In this document: positions 1-7,540 of the stretch, in pieces | Layout: the number at the start of each line of letters is the position of its first letter | Position numbering within the stretch: the stretch's first letter is position 1 | Assembly: GCA_029261035.1 (NCBI GenBank) | Contig: JAJDCD010000025.1 | Coordinates: 320,926-384,925 of the forward strand | Reading direction: 5' to 3' | Source of the DNA: Candidatus Omnitrophota bacterium | Lineage (GTDB): Bacteria > Omnitrophota > Omnitrophia > Omnitrophales > JACROU01 | DNA length: 64,000 nucleotides | Position numbers and translations under genes: made by a program | Notes under the pieces: model-generated | Told to the model about the DNA's origin: nothing | Database searches by the model: none | The model's input: the letters and a program-made list of their open reading frames with translations, nothing else

Positions 1-151
1 AAAAGCTTCCTCAGACCAGTCGTACCAGCGTATTGTTGGAGAAGAAGATTGAGAGTAGACAGGAGGATTCAACTGCAACAAGAAAACAATAAGCAAACTA
101 TAAACAAAAATCTTTTTTATCATATTGGGATTATTATGAGTAAATCAAAAA

Positions 152-1672
152 CTACTTTGCTTTACTCAACACCTTTTCTAAGTAGTCCAAAGTTCTCAAT
201 GAGTTATCTGGAGGTAATTGTGAAAGCCGAAAGACCACAGGTTCGAGTGTTGCCACAGAATACTTTTTTATGAGTTGGGTAAATTTTCTAAGCATCTCCA
301 CATCAAAAGGATCATCGAAAAGTTCTGCATACATTCGAGCCTTACTCCATAACGCTTCATCATTACCACTTAATTGAGTTTTTAGAACCTCTAAATCTCT
401 TTGTTTCTGATCAAATGTACGAAGGCCATTATTTTTATAAGCCAAAGAAGAAAGGCTTGAGAAAGTATTCCTGCCAGAATCATTTAAACTGGTAAACACA
501 AATTCAAGAGCATCCTCTCTCTTCAACTTATAGAAACCCTCCCTTAAAAGGCCTTCTTTTATATGGTACCGCTCAGACAATTTATATAAAGACGTATTCC
601 AATAAGGTTTATTCTCACTTTCAGCTTCTTGATTTAAACTTAAGAGATATGCAAACTGAGTCTCCGAAGACCATTCATCCATATATTGACTTTCATAAAA
701 CTGATATGGGATAAGTAACACATTCTTTTTTTGATTTAAGAAAGAATCTTGTTTTAAACTAAAAGCAAAACTAATTCTAAAAGAAGGCTCTGTATTTAAA
801 CCAGAATAAGAAATAAGACTGTATTTCTTTTGAAGACGGTCTAAAATCTTTGCAACAGAAGGCATTTCTGTTTTCTTTCTCAACAAAAGAGTTCTGCTTT
901 TTTTGGCTTCTAAGTTTAATAAAGAAACGAGTTCTTGTGGAGAAATCTCCAAAAGATCCTGTCCACGTTCTTGTTGTATTTTCAGCAAATGAAAATAAAG
1001 GCGCCAAGCATTGTCATCCTCATTTTTAACAATTTCTGGAAGAAGCTCTTTATTTGTTAATAAAATCTTAGGCAGCTTAACAAAAGATGAAGATACAGAA
1101 GCTCTACTTTTCTCTTCTCTCAAGGGTAACTTATTAAAACGAGCTAATTTTTGTTTTGCTAAAAACGTAGAATCAATCCAAGTACCGGAAGCCAGATCTC
1201 CTTTTAAAAGACTACCCCCCTCTATAACATGTTTTTGATCTATAACAACCAACTGATCACTGACTCTCGAAATAGCAGAAACCCAAAATAACTGCACTCC
1301 AGAATTTTTCAACCTTTCCCAAAAGTCTTTATGAGCCTGCACTTCATATTGGGTCATTCCACTAACCCAAACTTTAACAACAATCCCTTTTTCTCTAGCT
1401 GCTAATATCTCGCGCAATAACGGAAATTCGTGGTCAAAACCCTCCAAAGAAATAAAAATAGAACTCTTTGCCTGATTCATTAATTTAGCCAGATTCAACA
1501 AATATTGATCATCACTATTGTCTCGAACAGCAATTTGAGGTGCCGATGGAACAACCGGTTGCGCTTTCGTTTTAGACACAACGCTCTCTTGAGATAAGCC
1601 AGAAGGCGTGATTCCAAAAGAAAATGCCACACATAACACTAAAATTAAATATAAAGATTTGGTCTTTTTCAT
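152..1672 (-). CDS. Exported phospholipase D-like protein with degenerate active site
   Basis: A 506-residue protein with an N-terminal signal peptide (about residues 1-27) and a phospholipase D-like fold at about residues 53-165. The segment DQLVVIDQKHVIEGG (from residue 139) lines up with the family's HxK(x)4D(x)6GS(S/G)N motif. The catalytic His and Lys positions are not conserved, although the following VVID strand and Gly pair are. The remaining 340 residues are charged and probably helical, and I do not recognise them. AGAGGA lies just upstream of the ATG. The next gene is divergent. It is probably periplasmic, and a binding rather than catalytic role is inferred from the missing residues. 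Confidence 0.6.
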   Translation of the reverse strand: MKKTKSLYLILVLCVAFSFGITPSGLSQESVVSKTKAQPVVPSAPQIAVRDNSDDQYLLNLAKLMNQAKSSIFISLEGFDHEFPLLREILAAREKGIVVKVWVSGMTQYEVQAHKDFWERLKNSGVQLFWVSAISRVSDQLVVIDQKHVIEGGSLLKGDLASGTWIDSTFLAKQKLARFNKLPLREEKSRASVSSSFVKLPKILLTNKELLPEIVKNEDDNAWRLYFHLLKIQQERGQDLLEISPQELVSLLNLEAKKSRTLLLRKKTEMPSVAKILDRLQKKYSLISYSGLNTEPSFRISFAFSLKQDSFLNQKKNVLLIPYQFYESQYMDEWSSETQFAYLLSLNQEAESENKPYWNTSLYKLSERYHIKEGLLREGFYKLKREDALEFVFTSLNDSGRNTFSSLSSLAYKNNGLRTFDQKQRDLEVLKTQLSGNDEALWSKARMYAELFDDPFDVEMLRKFTQLIKKYSVATLEPVVFRLSQLPPDNSLRTLDYLEKVLSKAK

Positions 1673-1823
1673 ATAAGGTCCTCTTTCTTAATTTAGATAT
1701 AGCTGCCTATTTTCGCTAATGTATATGGGAATATCAATCTTTTTTAATCCTTTTGGGGTGAGTCTCTGGTATCTATCATCTATAAAAGGAGTTATAAAAT
1801 AAAAATCTCAACCCTCTCTCCGA

Positions 1824-1852
1824 TTGACACCACACAAAGACAGTCCTATAAT
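1824..1852 (+). promoter_or_regulatory. Consensus sigma-70 promoter (leaderless arrangement)
   Basis: TTGACA at 1824-1829, a 17-base spacer, and TATAAT at 1847-1852: both hexamers match the bacterial consensus exactly. The predicted transcription start (about 1859-1860) coincides with the A of the ATG at 1860, so the mRNA would have essentially no 5' leader. A TTG within the -35 box is in frame but cannot be the start if this promoter is used. Confidence 0.75.
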
Positions 1853-1859
1853 TGGTGTC

Positions 1860-2522
1860 ATGGCTAATACATCTGACAGAACCTACAAACGAAAACACTT
1901 CTTTATTAAGCCCAAACTTCAGACTCACTATATTATTTACACAAGCCTCACGTTGTTCATTGTAACAGGCGCAGCCGTTTTAAGTACCTATTTTGGTATT
2001 TGGGGCTCTGTCCTTCAGGAGTTTTCATCCCCACAAATTCAAACAGCTCTTTTAAATGCCGCCCGAGCCCAGCAATACGAACAAGCCCGCTATCCCAACT
2101 CGCAACCTCAAGATGTTGGCAGCATCTCTCTTTTTAGAGAAGTTGAGCTTCTTACTGAACATCAAAAACAAGTGTGGCAAGAAATTTTAATCTCAACGCA
2201 CAACCGGTTAATAATCAAATTTATCATTCTTGTTTTCTTTATCGCCTGGGGTTCTGTTTTTCTTACGCATAAAATTGCCGGGCCTTTATATCACTTTCAA
2301 AAATCCTGCAAAGAAATTACTTCTGGAAATTTAAAGGTACGAACCCACTTAAGAAGGTTTGATGAAGCAAAAGACACCGCCGATGTATTTAATGAAATGA
2401 CAGAAACATTAGATCAATCCGTAGGAAAAATGAAAAAAATTATCACTACGGAAAAAGACTCCGAGGCTCTAAAATCAAAAATCCAAAAGGAGTTAAACCG
2501 ATTCCAAACATCAAAACTGTGA
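1860..2522 (+). CDS. HAMP-domain inner-membrane protein
   Basis: A 220-residue protein with two membrane segments (about 24-46 and 118-137). Between them is a periplasmic segment of about 70 residues, and a HAMP linker follows (about 138-192, beginning KIAGPLYHFQ). It then ends in a short charged helix. No kinase, cyclase or chemoreceptor output domain follows, so it is a HAMP-only membrane protein. The ATG at 1860 was chosen because the in-frame TTG at 1824 is inside a consensus promoter. No Shine-Dalgarno sequence is visible, in keeping with a leaderless message. Its end overlaps or abuts the downstream glucanase-like gene, so the two are probably cotranscribed. A signal-relay or stability role is inference. 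Confidence 0.7.
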   Translation: MANTSDRTYKRKHFFIKPKLQTHYIIYTSLTLFIVTGAAVLSTYFGIWGSVLQEFSSPQIQTALLNAARAQQYEQARYPNSQPQDVGSISLFREVELLTEHQKQVWQEILISTHNRLIIKFIILVFFIAWGSVFLTHKIAGPLYHFQKSCKEITSGNLKVRTHLRRFDEAKDTADVFNEMTETLDQSVGKMKKIITTEKDSEALKSKIQKELNRFQTSKL

Positions 2523-2530
2523 GAGCCTTC

Positions 2531-3937
2531 ATGAAACAACTTTTATTTTACATGATCATACTTGCTCTAACCTTGAACGCACCAGCTCAAGCTTCCACTC
2601 TTTCTTATCAACCTTCTATCGAAGATAAAAAGTTTTTAACTCAAATTCAAAGAGATTCCTTAACCTATTTCATTCAATTCACAAATGAGCGTACCGGACT
2701 CGTTAAAGATTCTTCGCGTCCAGGATCTCCTGCTTCTATTGCTAGCACAGGGTTCGGCCTACTCCTTTGGGCACTCGCCAAGGAAAATGGGTGGATGAGC
2801 TACCAAGAATCTTATAATTTAACTCTTAAATGTCTTCGTTTTTTAAAAAATAAAGCGGATCACAAAAATGGTTTCTTTTACCACATGCTCAGCACCCGTT
2901 CAGGTAAACGCGTATGGAGCTCGGAGGCCTCATCTATAGACACAGCGCTTCTTGTTGCTGGGGCTTTGTATGCCGGCAGTGTTTTTAAAGGCACTGATGT
3001 AGAAAGACTAGCAAACGAAATATACAAACGGGTTGATTGGAAATGGATGACTAACGGAACCAACCTCTTATGTCATGGCTGGAAGCCAGAAAGTGGCTTT
3101 CTTCCCTACTATTGGGATATGTATTCTGAACATCTGATTCTACAAGCTCTTGCAATCGGCTCTCCCACCCATCCTATTCCACAAGCTGCATGGAACGAAT
3201 GGGAACGCTTAGAAGGCAGTTATAATAAAAAACAAGTCATCTACTCGTTCTCTGGCAGCATATTCACTTATCAGTTCTCACATGCTTATATTGACTTTAG
3301 AAATTTATGGGATAGGGACATTAATTATTTTGATAACTCTAAGAATGCCACACTCATCAACCGAGAATTCTGTATCAGCAACAAAGAAGAAATACCTTCT
3401 TACTCCGAAACGGTGTGGGGACTGAGCGCCTGCTTAGGACCTAAAGGATACAAAGCCTACGGAGCCCCTCCTGGAAAAGCTCTTCATGACGGAACTATCG
3501 CAGTCCATTCTGCTGCAGGGTCTATCCCGTTTGCTCCTGAAGAAACCATAGACACTCTTAAGTATTTCTACAACCAATACAAAGATAATATTTACACAGA
3601 GTATGGGTTTATTGATAGCTTTAATTTAGAAATGAATTGGTGGTCCAACGAACATCTAGGCATCGATCAAGGTATTAGCATTATGATGATAGAAAATTTC
3701 TTAAGAGAAACTATTTGGAAACGTTTTATGACATTGGATTGCGTACAAAGATGGATTGAAATTTGTGAATTAAACAAAAAACCCACTACTAGAAAAGTAA
3801 CAACCAAAACTGTAGGCCCTAGAAAAAAAAGAATCCCTATAAAAGCTCGTTCAAAAACACCCACCTCTTCCTCATTAAAAACAAAGAATTCACTTACCTT
3901 AGAAGAACCCCAACTTAGAATAATTGCAGGAGAATAA
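2531..3937 (+). CDS. Secreted glycoamylase-like glycoside hydrolase (possible beta-1,2-glucanase)
   Basis: A 468-residue protein with a signal peptide ending near AQA (residue 21), followed by a glycoamylase-like (PF10091-type) alpha/alpha-barrel domain. Recognisable segments are the N-terminal DSLTYFIQFTN, the SSIDTALLVAG helix, GFLPYYWDMYSEHL with acidic residues, SYSETVWGLSA and a C-terminal DQGISIMMIENF. Characterised members of this fold include GH144 endo-beta-1,2-glucanases, so a glucan-degrading or trimming role in the periplasm is plausible. About 55 basic residues trail the domain. The ATG at 2531 is preceded by GAGAG at a suitable distance; a GTG at 2519 overlapping the upstream stop codon is the alternative start. 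Confidence 0.65.
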   Translation: MKQLLFYMIILALTLNAPAQASTLSYQPSIEDKKFLTQIQRDSLTYFIQFTNERTGLVKDSSRPGSPASIASTGFGLLLWALAKENGWMSYQESYNLTLKCLRFLKNKADHKNGFFYHMLSTRSGKRVWSSEASSIDTALLVAGALYAGSVFKGTDVERLANEIYKRVDWKWMTNGTNLLCHGWKPESGFLPYYWDMYSEHLILQALAIGSPTHPIPQAAWNEWERLEGSYNKKQVIYSFSGSIFTYQFSHAYIDFRNLWDRDINYFDNSKNATLINREFCISNKEEIPSYSETVWGLSACLGPKGYKAYGAPPGKALHDGTIAVHSAAGSIPFAPEETIDTLKYFYNQYKDNIYTEYGFIDSFNLEMNWWSNEHLGIDQGISIMMIENFLRETIWKRFMTLDCVQRWIEICELNKKPTTRKVTTKTVGPRKKRIPIKARSKTPTSSSLKTKNSLTLEEPQLRIIAGE

Positions 3938-3956
3938 AGATACAGAAACAATTCGT

Positions 3957-4071
3957 ATTTGTCATTGCGAGGTATGAAAAAGAGATGCCGTGGCAATCTC
4001 TGAAGTTAAGAGCCTAAACATTCCACCCGAGATTGCCACATCCCTTTTGTCTAGACCTTGCAATGACAGAT
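3957..4071. repeat. Dispersed palindromic repeat, GTCATTGCGAGG type
   Basis: An imperfect palindrome. The outer arms are GTCATTGCGAGG and CCTTGCAATGAC, and the inner arms are GTGGCAATCTC and GAGATTGCCAC. A shorter relative lies at 27633-27685. Elements with these words are widespread intergenic repeats in several bacterial groups. Spurious open frames across it should not be annotated. Confidence 0.75.
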
Positions 4072-4121
4072 AATTTGTTTTTAAGCTAATGACTAAAAGC
4101 TGATAGCTAATTGGATTAAAG

Positions 4122-4361
4122 TTAGGAAGGAGGGTTGAAAATACGCGACATTTTAAGAGCTACTTCATCAACAATCTCATCAGACACAAGAGTCCCATTT
4201 TGAACTCGTTCTTTCAGTTCCTCTAACCGTCCACGATTCGGTTCAGGCACATGCTCCATCTCTTTCTTAAAACGATAAACTGCCTCTAGCAAATAAAGTG
4301 CTTCCGAAACATTCCATGGGGGGCCGCTTTTAGAATCTTCTATGTCTTCAGCTTCAAACAT
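4122..4361 (-). CDS. FlgM-like small protein (candidate anti-sigma factor)
   Basis: A 79-residue acidic protein immediately downstream of fliA on the same strand. The C-terminal half (LEELKERVQNGTLVSDEIVD) resembles the FlgM pattern of an arginine/leucine helix, a short ..G.. turn and a second helix that binds sigma-28. The FlgM-specific residues are only partly present, so the call rests on similarity plus position. The ATG at 4361 was preferred over a TTG at 4445, although the GAGGA upstream is rather distant (11 bases). If correct, it would hold FliA inactive until the hook is complete. Confidence 0.45.
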   Translation of the reverse strand: MFEAEDIEDSKSGPPWNVSEALYLLEAVYRFKKEMEHVPEPNRGRLEELKERVQNGTLVSDEIVDEVALKMSRIFNPPS

Positions 4362-4518
4362 TATTAATTGTATCCTCAAAATATCTATAGCTATTAAAAT
4401 TATTATTACTGGTAGAGATACTCCTTCTACCCAACATCTCAACAAGAAATGATATTAAAAGGTATCGACTTAGTGATTGGAAACTTTAGAAAGGAGAATT
4501 AGAAGATTAAATAAACTT

Positions 4519-4585
4519 TTAAAAAAGGTGCAGTCCTCTAAGATACACAGAGGCGTTCTGTAACTATCAACATACTTGGACTGCT
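4519..4585 (-). terminator. Structured terminator after fliA
   Basis: On the minus strand GCAGTCC (4584-4578) pairs with GGACTGC (4536-4530). A second inner helix, CCTCT with AGAGG, lies within the loop. The stem is followed by a run of T (complement of 4521-4526). It lies between fliA and the FlgM-like gene, so it may attenuate rather than fully end transcription. Confidence 0.6.
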
Positions 4586-4595
4586 ACCAAAAACC

Positions 4596-5372
4596 TTAAA
4601 CTTCTAAAGGAACTTCGCCTGTTTTCTTCAAATAACTACGAAGGCGAGTTACTACTTTTGTGTGAATCTGACATACTCTAGACTCAGAAACTTTAAGGAC
4701 TTCCCCAATTTCTCTGAGGGTCAAATTCTCATAATAATAAAGAACGACAACAAGGCGTTCTTTTTCTGGAAGTTCTTGGATTGCATTAGCAAGCAAATCC
4801 TTAACTTCGTTTTGGTATACATACTTGAACTGATGCGTGATCATCGAATCTTCAATGGTTTGAAGTCGGCTAATAGGCTTATTACCATCATCGTTCTGCC
4901 ATACTTCATCCAAAGAAAGAAATGTTGTTGAATTAAGATCACTGTAGACACCATTCAAATCAGCAACACTAATGTTCAAAGCTTTTGCCAACTCTTCATC
5001 CGATGCTTGTCTACCGTTCAGTTCTTCTAACTCTTTACATTTCTTATCGATTTCTCGTGCTTTCTTACGCAAAAGACGTGGAGCCCAATCTAACTTTCTC
5101 AGTTCGTCCATAATAGATCCACGAACACGAGAAACTGCATAAGTTTCAAATTTATTACCTTGAGTCACATCATACTTTTCGATTGCATCAAACAGACCCA
5201 AGATACCGTAACTAACCAAATCTCCAAATTCAATATTTGGAGGCAAAGCAATTGCTACGCGACCAGCAACATACTTTACTAAATAGAGATACTTCTTAAT
5301 AATTTCTTCTCTCATAGCTAACGACTTTGTTCTTTTATATCCTTGCCATAGCTTTAATTCTTCTTCTTTCAT
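4596..5372 (-). CDS. fliA: RNA polymerase sigma factor of the FliA/WhiG family
   Basis: A 258-residue sigma-70 family protein of group 3. Region 2 (about 25-100) contains DLVSYGILGLFDAIEKYD for core binding and -10 recognition. Region 3 is at about 105-160. Region 4 (about 200-250) ends in a helix-turn-helix, REIGEVLKVSESRVCQIHTK, for the -35 element. Length and motifs fit FliA. The first ATG (5384) contains the GGAGG that serves the second ATG at 5372, so the shorter start is used. It should direct late flagellar and motility genes, none of whose structural members are in this window. Its neighbours are a MerR regulator upstream and a FlgM-like gene downstream. Confidence 0.88.
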   Translation of the reverse strand: MKEEELKLWQGYKRTKSLAMREEIIKKYLYLVKYVAGRVAIALPPNIEFGDLVSYGILGLFDAIEKYDVTQGNKFETYAVSRVRGSIMDELRKLDWAPRLLRKKAREIDKKCKELEELNGRQASDEELAKALNISVADLNGVYSDLNSTTFLSLDEVWQNDDGNKPISRLQTIEDSMITHQFKYVYQNEVKDLLANAIQELPEKERLVVVLYYYENLTLREIGEVLKVSESRVCQIHTKVVTRLRSYLKKTGEVPLEV

Positions 5373-5443
5373 GAACGCCTCCATGGTTTAATCTGCATTT
5401 CGTTTATAATTAAATGCCGATCTTTACTACACTGTCCTTAAAG

Positions 5444-5683
5444 TTAAACACTTCCAGATTCAAACAACTTTTTAATTTGCATCAATGTATAATTTTTTTC
5501 TTGTAACACTTTTATTTTTTCTAAACGATCAAAAACATCTTCTCCATACAATCGATGCCCTGAAGGAGTTCTTTTAGCTTCATCAATCAAACCCGCAACC
5601 GTATAGTTATGTATGGTTTGTCTTGATAACCGAGTCGCTTCCATGACTTCACCTATTTTGTAAAACTTCTCTGGCCTTGCCAT
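5444..5683 (-). CDS. MerR-family DNA-binding protein, HTH domain only
   Basis: A 79-residue protein that is almost entirely a MerR winged helix-turn-helix (KIGEVMEATRLSRQTIHNY, then the wing with SGHRLY). No effector-binding domain follows, unlike full-length MerR regulators of 130 residues or more. A strong AAGGAGGAG precedes the ATG. It lies between a TPR-like exported protein and fliA on the same strand, so it may be cotranscribed with the flagellar regulators. Its target is unknown. Single-domain MerR proteins of this kind can act as small nucleoid or promoter regulators. Confidence 0.75.
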   Translation of the reverse strand: MARPEKFYKIGEVMEATRLSRQTIHNYTVAGLIDEAKRTPSGHRLYGEDVFDRLEKIKVLQEKNYTLMQIKKLFESGSV

Positions 5684-5700
5684 ATAACTCCTCCTTAAAA

Positions 5701-6393
5701 CTAACCCAATAACCTTTTAATTTCTTTTTGTTTCTTCTTCGCTTGTTTGCTTTTAGGATCTAATACCAATACACGACTTAATAAGCGTCGTGCCTGTGAG
5801 TAGCTTCTTATTTCAACTAACTCATCTACTCGCTCTAAATAAACCTTAACTCTTCTTTCAATCTCTTCGTCAATCAAACCATCTTGTTCTTGAAGTAACT
5901 CTTTTTGTTCTTGAATAAAGCGATTTCTTAATCGATCAATTTTTTTCGAAGCTTTTACATTGGCCGGATCCAACAAAAAAACCTTCTCATACTCATCTAC
6001 AGCCAAATCATAAAGACCTTGTTCCCCCAATCGATCGCCTTCTTTCATAAAACGTTTTTTCCAAAATTTAAGATCCTTAGAGGTCATTTGATCTTTTAGA
6101 GCTAAAATCTTTTCCTCAGTCATCCGAGGTTCTTCAATCCTTAAACTAGATAAGTAAAGAGCCTCTCTAAACAACTTTCTCGCTTCTCGAAAACGCCCTT
6201 CTTTATAAGCTTGGTTTGCATCCTGAATCTTTTTATCCGACTCTATTTCTATAGATTCGTTTACATCGAGCAGGAATTCATCCACTCTAGACTCGGGCTC
6301 CAATCCATAAACAGAAGGAGTCTCAAACCCCAATAGGGCTACTATGACAAAGAACAATATTGAGCAAGTATTTCTCAGTAATATAATATACAT
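5701..6393 (-). CDS. Exported TPR-like helical repeat protein
   Basis: A 230-residue protein with a hydrophobic N-terminus (about residues 8-25, likely signal peptide). Helical repeats follow, each with features of tetratricopeptide units: ANQAYKEGRFREARKLFREA, a second unit with GLYDLAVDEYEKVFLLDP, and a third with SYSQARRLLSRVLVLDP. This points to a periplasmic protein-protein interaction scaffold. No Shine-Dalgarno sequence is visible before the ATG, so the start is less certain. It lies between csrA and merR in a run of same-strand genes, which suggests but does not prove a link to flagellar assembly. Confidence 0.6.
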   Translation of the reverse strand: MYIILLRNTCSILFFVIVALLGFETPSVYGLEPESRVDEFLLDVNESIEIESDKKIQDANQAYKEGRFREARKLFREALYLSSLRIEEPRMTEEKILALKDQMTSKDLKFWKKRFMKEGDRLGEQGLYDLAVDEYEKVFLLDPANVKASKKIDRLRNRFIQEQKELLQEQDGLIDEEIERRVKVYLERVDELVEIRSYSQARRLLSRVLVLDPKSKQAKKKQKEIKRLLG

Positions 6394-6587
6394 AATGTAA
6401 AGTACATTTTGTAAACCATGAGTAGACTATTAAAGATATCGAGATAAGTCAACTCGGTTTTTACCTTTTTTTAGTTAATTTTAGGCAGACCACTACCAAT
6501 AGTGGATAAGCTGCAATAGACCCACTATGCATAGGTTTTATTTTTGAGGAATTTTTTGGATTTTCTTAGAAAATTGCTTATGAGGAA

Positions 6588-6839
6588 CTACTTATTCTCG
6601 TCTTTAGAATCGTCTTCCTTCAATTTTTCTTCTAATTTTTTCTCGTCAATATGTCCTGTTTTTGAAGACTGATGGTTTTCTTTACGAATAGCATCGTAAA
6701 CTTCTTTGCGGTGAACAGAGATTTCTTTAGGAGCAGAAATGCCTAACTTCACATACTCCCCCCTTACTTCAACGATCTTAACTTCGACATTTTCTCCAAT
6801 AATAATGCTTTCATTTGTTTTTCTAGAAAGAACTAACAT
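6588..6839 (-). CDS. csrA: Carbon storage regulator CsrA
   Basis: An 83-residue protein. The first 60 residues are canonical Csr[21 protein letters not shown], the [13 protein letters not shown] core and the [10 protein letters not shown] helix. CsrA dimers bind GGA motifs in mRNA leaders and typically repress flagellin translation. The last 20 residues are a Lys/Glu/Asp-rich tail beyond the usual family length. AAGGATGG precedes the ATG. It lies 31 bases downstream of fliW, whose product antagonises CsrA by direct binding, the common gene pairing in non-gammaproteobacteria. Confidence 0.95.
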   Translation of the reverse strand: MLVLSRKTNESIIIGENVEVKIVEVRGEYVKLGISAPKEISVHRKEVYDAIRKENHQSSKTGHIDEKKLEEKLKEDDSKDENK

Positions 6840-6870
6840 AGTATCAATCCATCCTTGGTCCGTATTTTAT

Positions 6871-7359
6871 TTAAGAGCCAACAGTCACAATCGATGACTG
6901 GCTCTTCTTTAGCTTATCTTTTCCGTTCTTAAGGGTCTCTTTAATAACATGCTGTATAGAATACTTTTCGTCCAAAATAATTTGAAAGCCTAAACGCTTC
7001 TTTGTATCAATAACTACAGGGCTTTTCAAATTAACACTGATAGGATCGTAAGATTCACTTACTGTCACTAAAGATAAAAATACTTGTGTCTTGTCATCGA
7101 ATGAATCTAAGAGAGGTGCGTTTTCTGCAGTAAGCTTTGGTGAGAAGAAGTCAACAACCTGAGTTGGCTCTACAACCAAAAAACATAGGTTTGGATTCTG
7201 AACAGATTGAAGCCACAAGAACAAATCCTTGTCTGCTTTATCAATAAGTATAAATTCTTTAAAACCCTCAAACCCTATTAAACCTTGAGGAAAAGAGATT
7301 ACATGACTCGGCTCTATCTCAACTTTATTGAACCGTGTCGTTTGTATTACTGGTGACAT
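6871..7359 (-). CDS. fliW: Flagellar assembly factor FliW
   Basis: A 162-residue protein with FliW family signatures: an N-terminal beta strand, ISFPQGLIGFEGFKEFILI, the hydrophobic FLWLQSVQNPNLCFLVVEP segment, and PVVIDTKKRLGFQIIL near the C-terminus. FliW binds CsrA and, alternatively, flagellin, so that free flagellin releases FliW to inhibit CsrA. The gene is directly upstream of csrA on the same strand. The ATG has GGGG at a workable distance. The flagellin gene is not in this window. Confidence 0.92.
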   Translation of the reverse strand: MSPVIQTTRFNKVEIEPSHVISFPQGLIGFEGFKEFILIDKADKDLFLWLQSVQNPNLCFLVVEPTQVVDFFSPKLTAENAPLLDSFDDKTQVFLSLVTVSESYDPISVNLKSPVVIDTKKRLGFQIILDEKYSIQHVIKETLKNGKDKLKKSQSSIVTVGS

Positions 7360-7540
7360 CGCTCGCCCCTTTTTGTTATAAAAACCCTAAAACCTAGGAT
7401 TTACACATTATGGGAAACTTAATCGTCTAACCATGCTACAAACTTAAGATATCTTGCCTTTTAACCTTAAATCAAAATCATAAAATCGATCATGAAAAAA
7501 AGGCTCAAGAACCATCCCTTGTTCCTATTTGAAATTACTT

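Noticed and set aside
49-273. Plus-strand 74-codon frame at the window start
   Set aside because: It overlaps the phospholipase-D-like gene on the other strand, lacks a ribosome site and has no recognisable features. I see nothing else in the first 150 bases.
3667-3996. Minus-strand 109-codon frame over the end of the glucanase-like gene
   Set aside because: It is antisense to a coding end and begins in the palindromic repeat at 3957.
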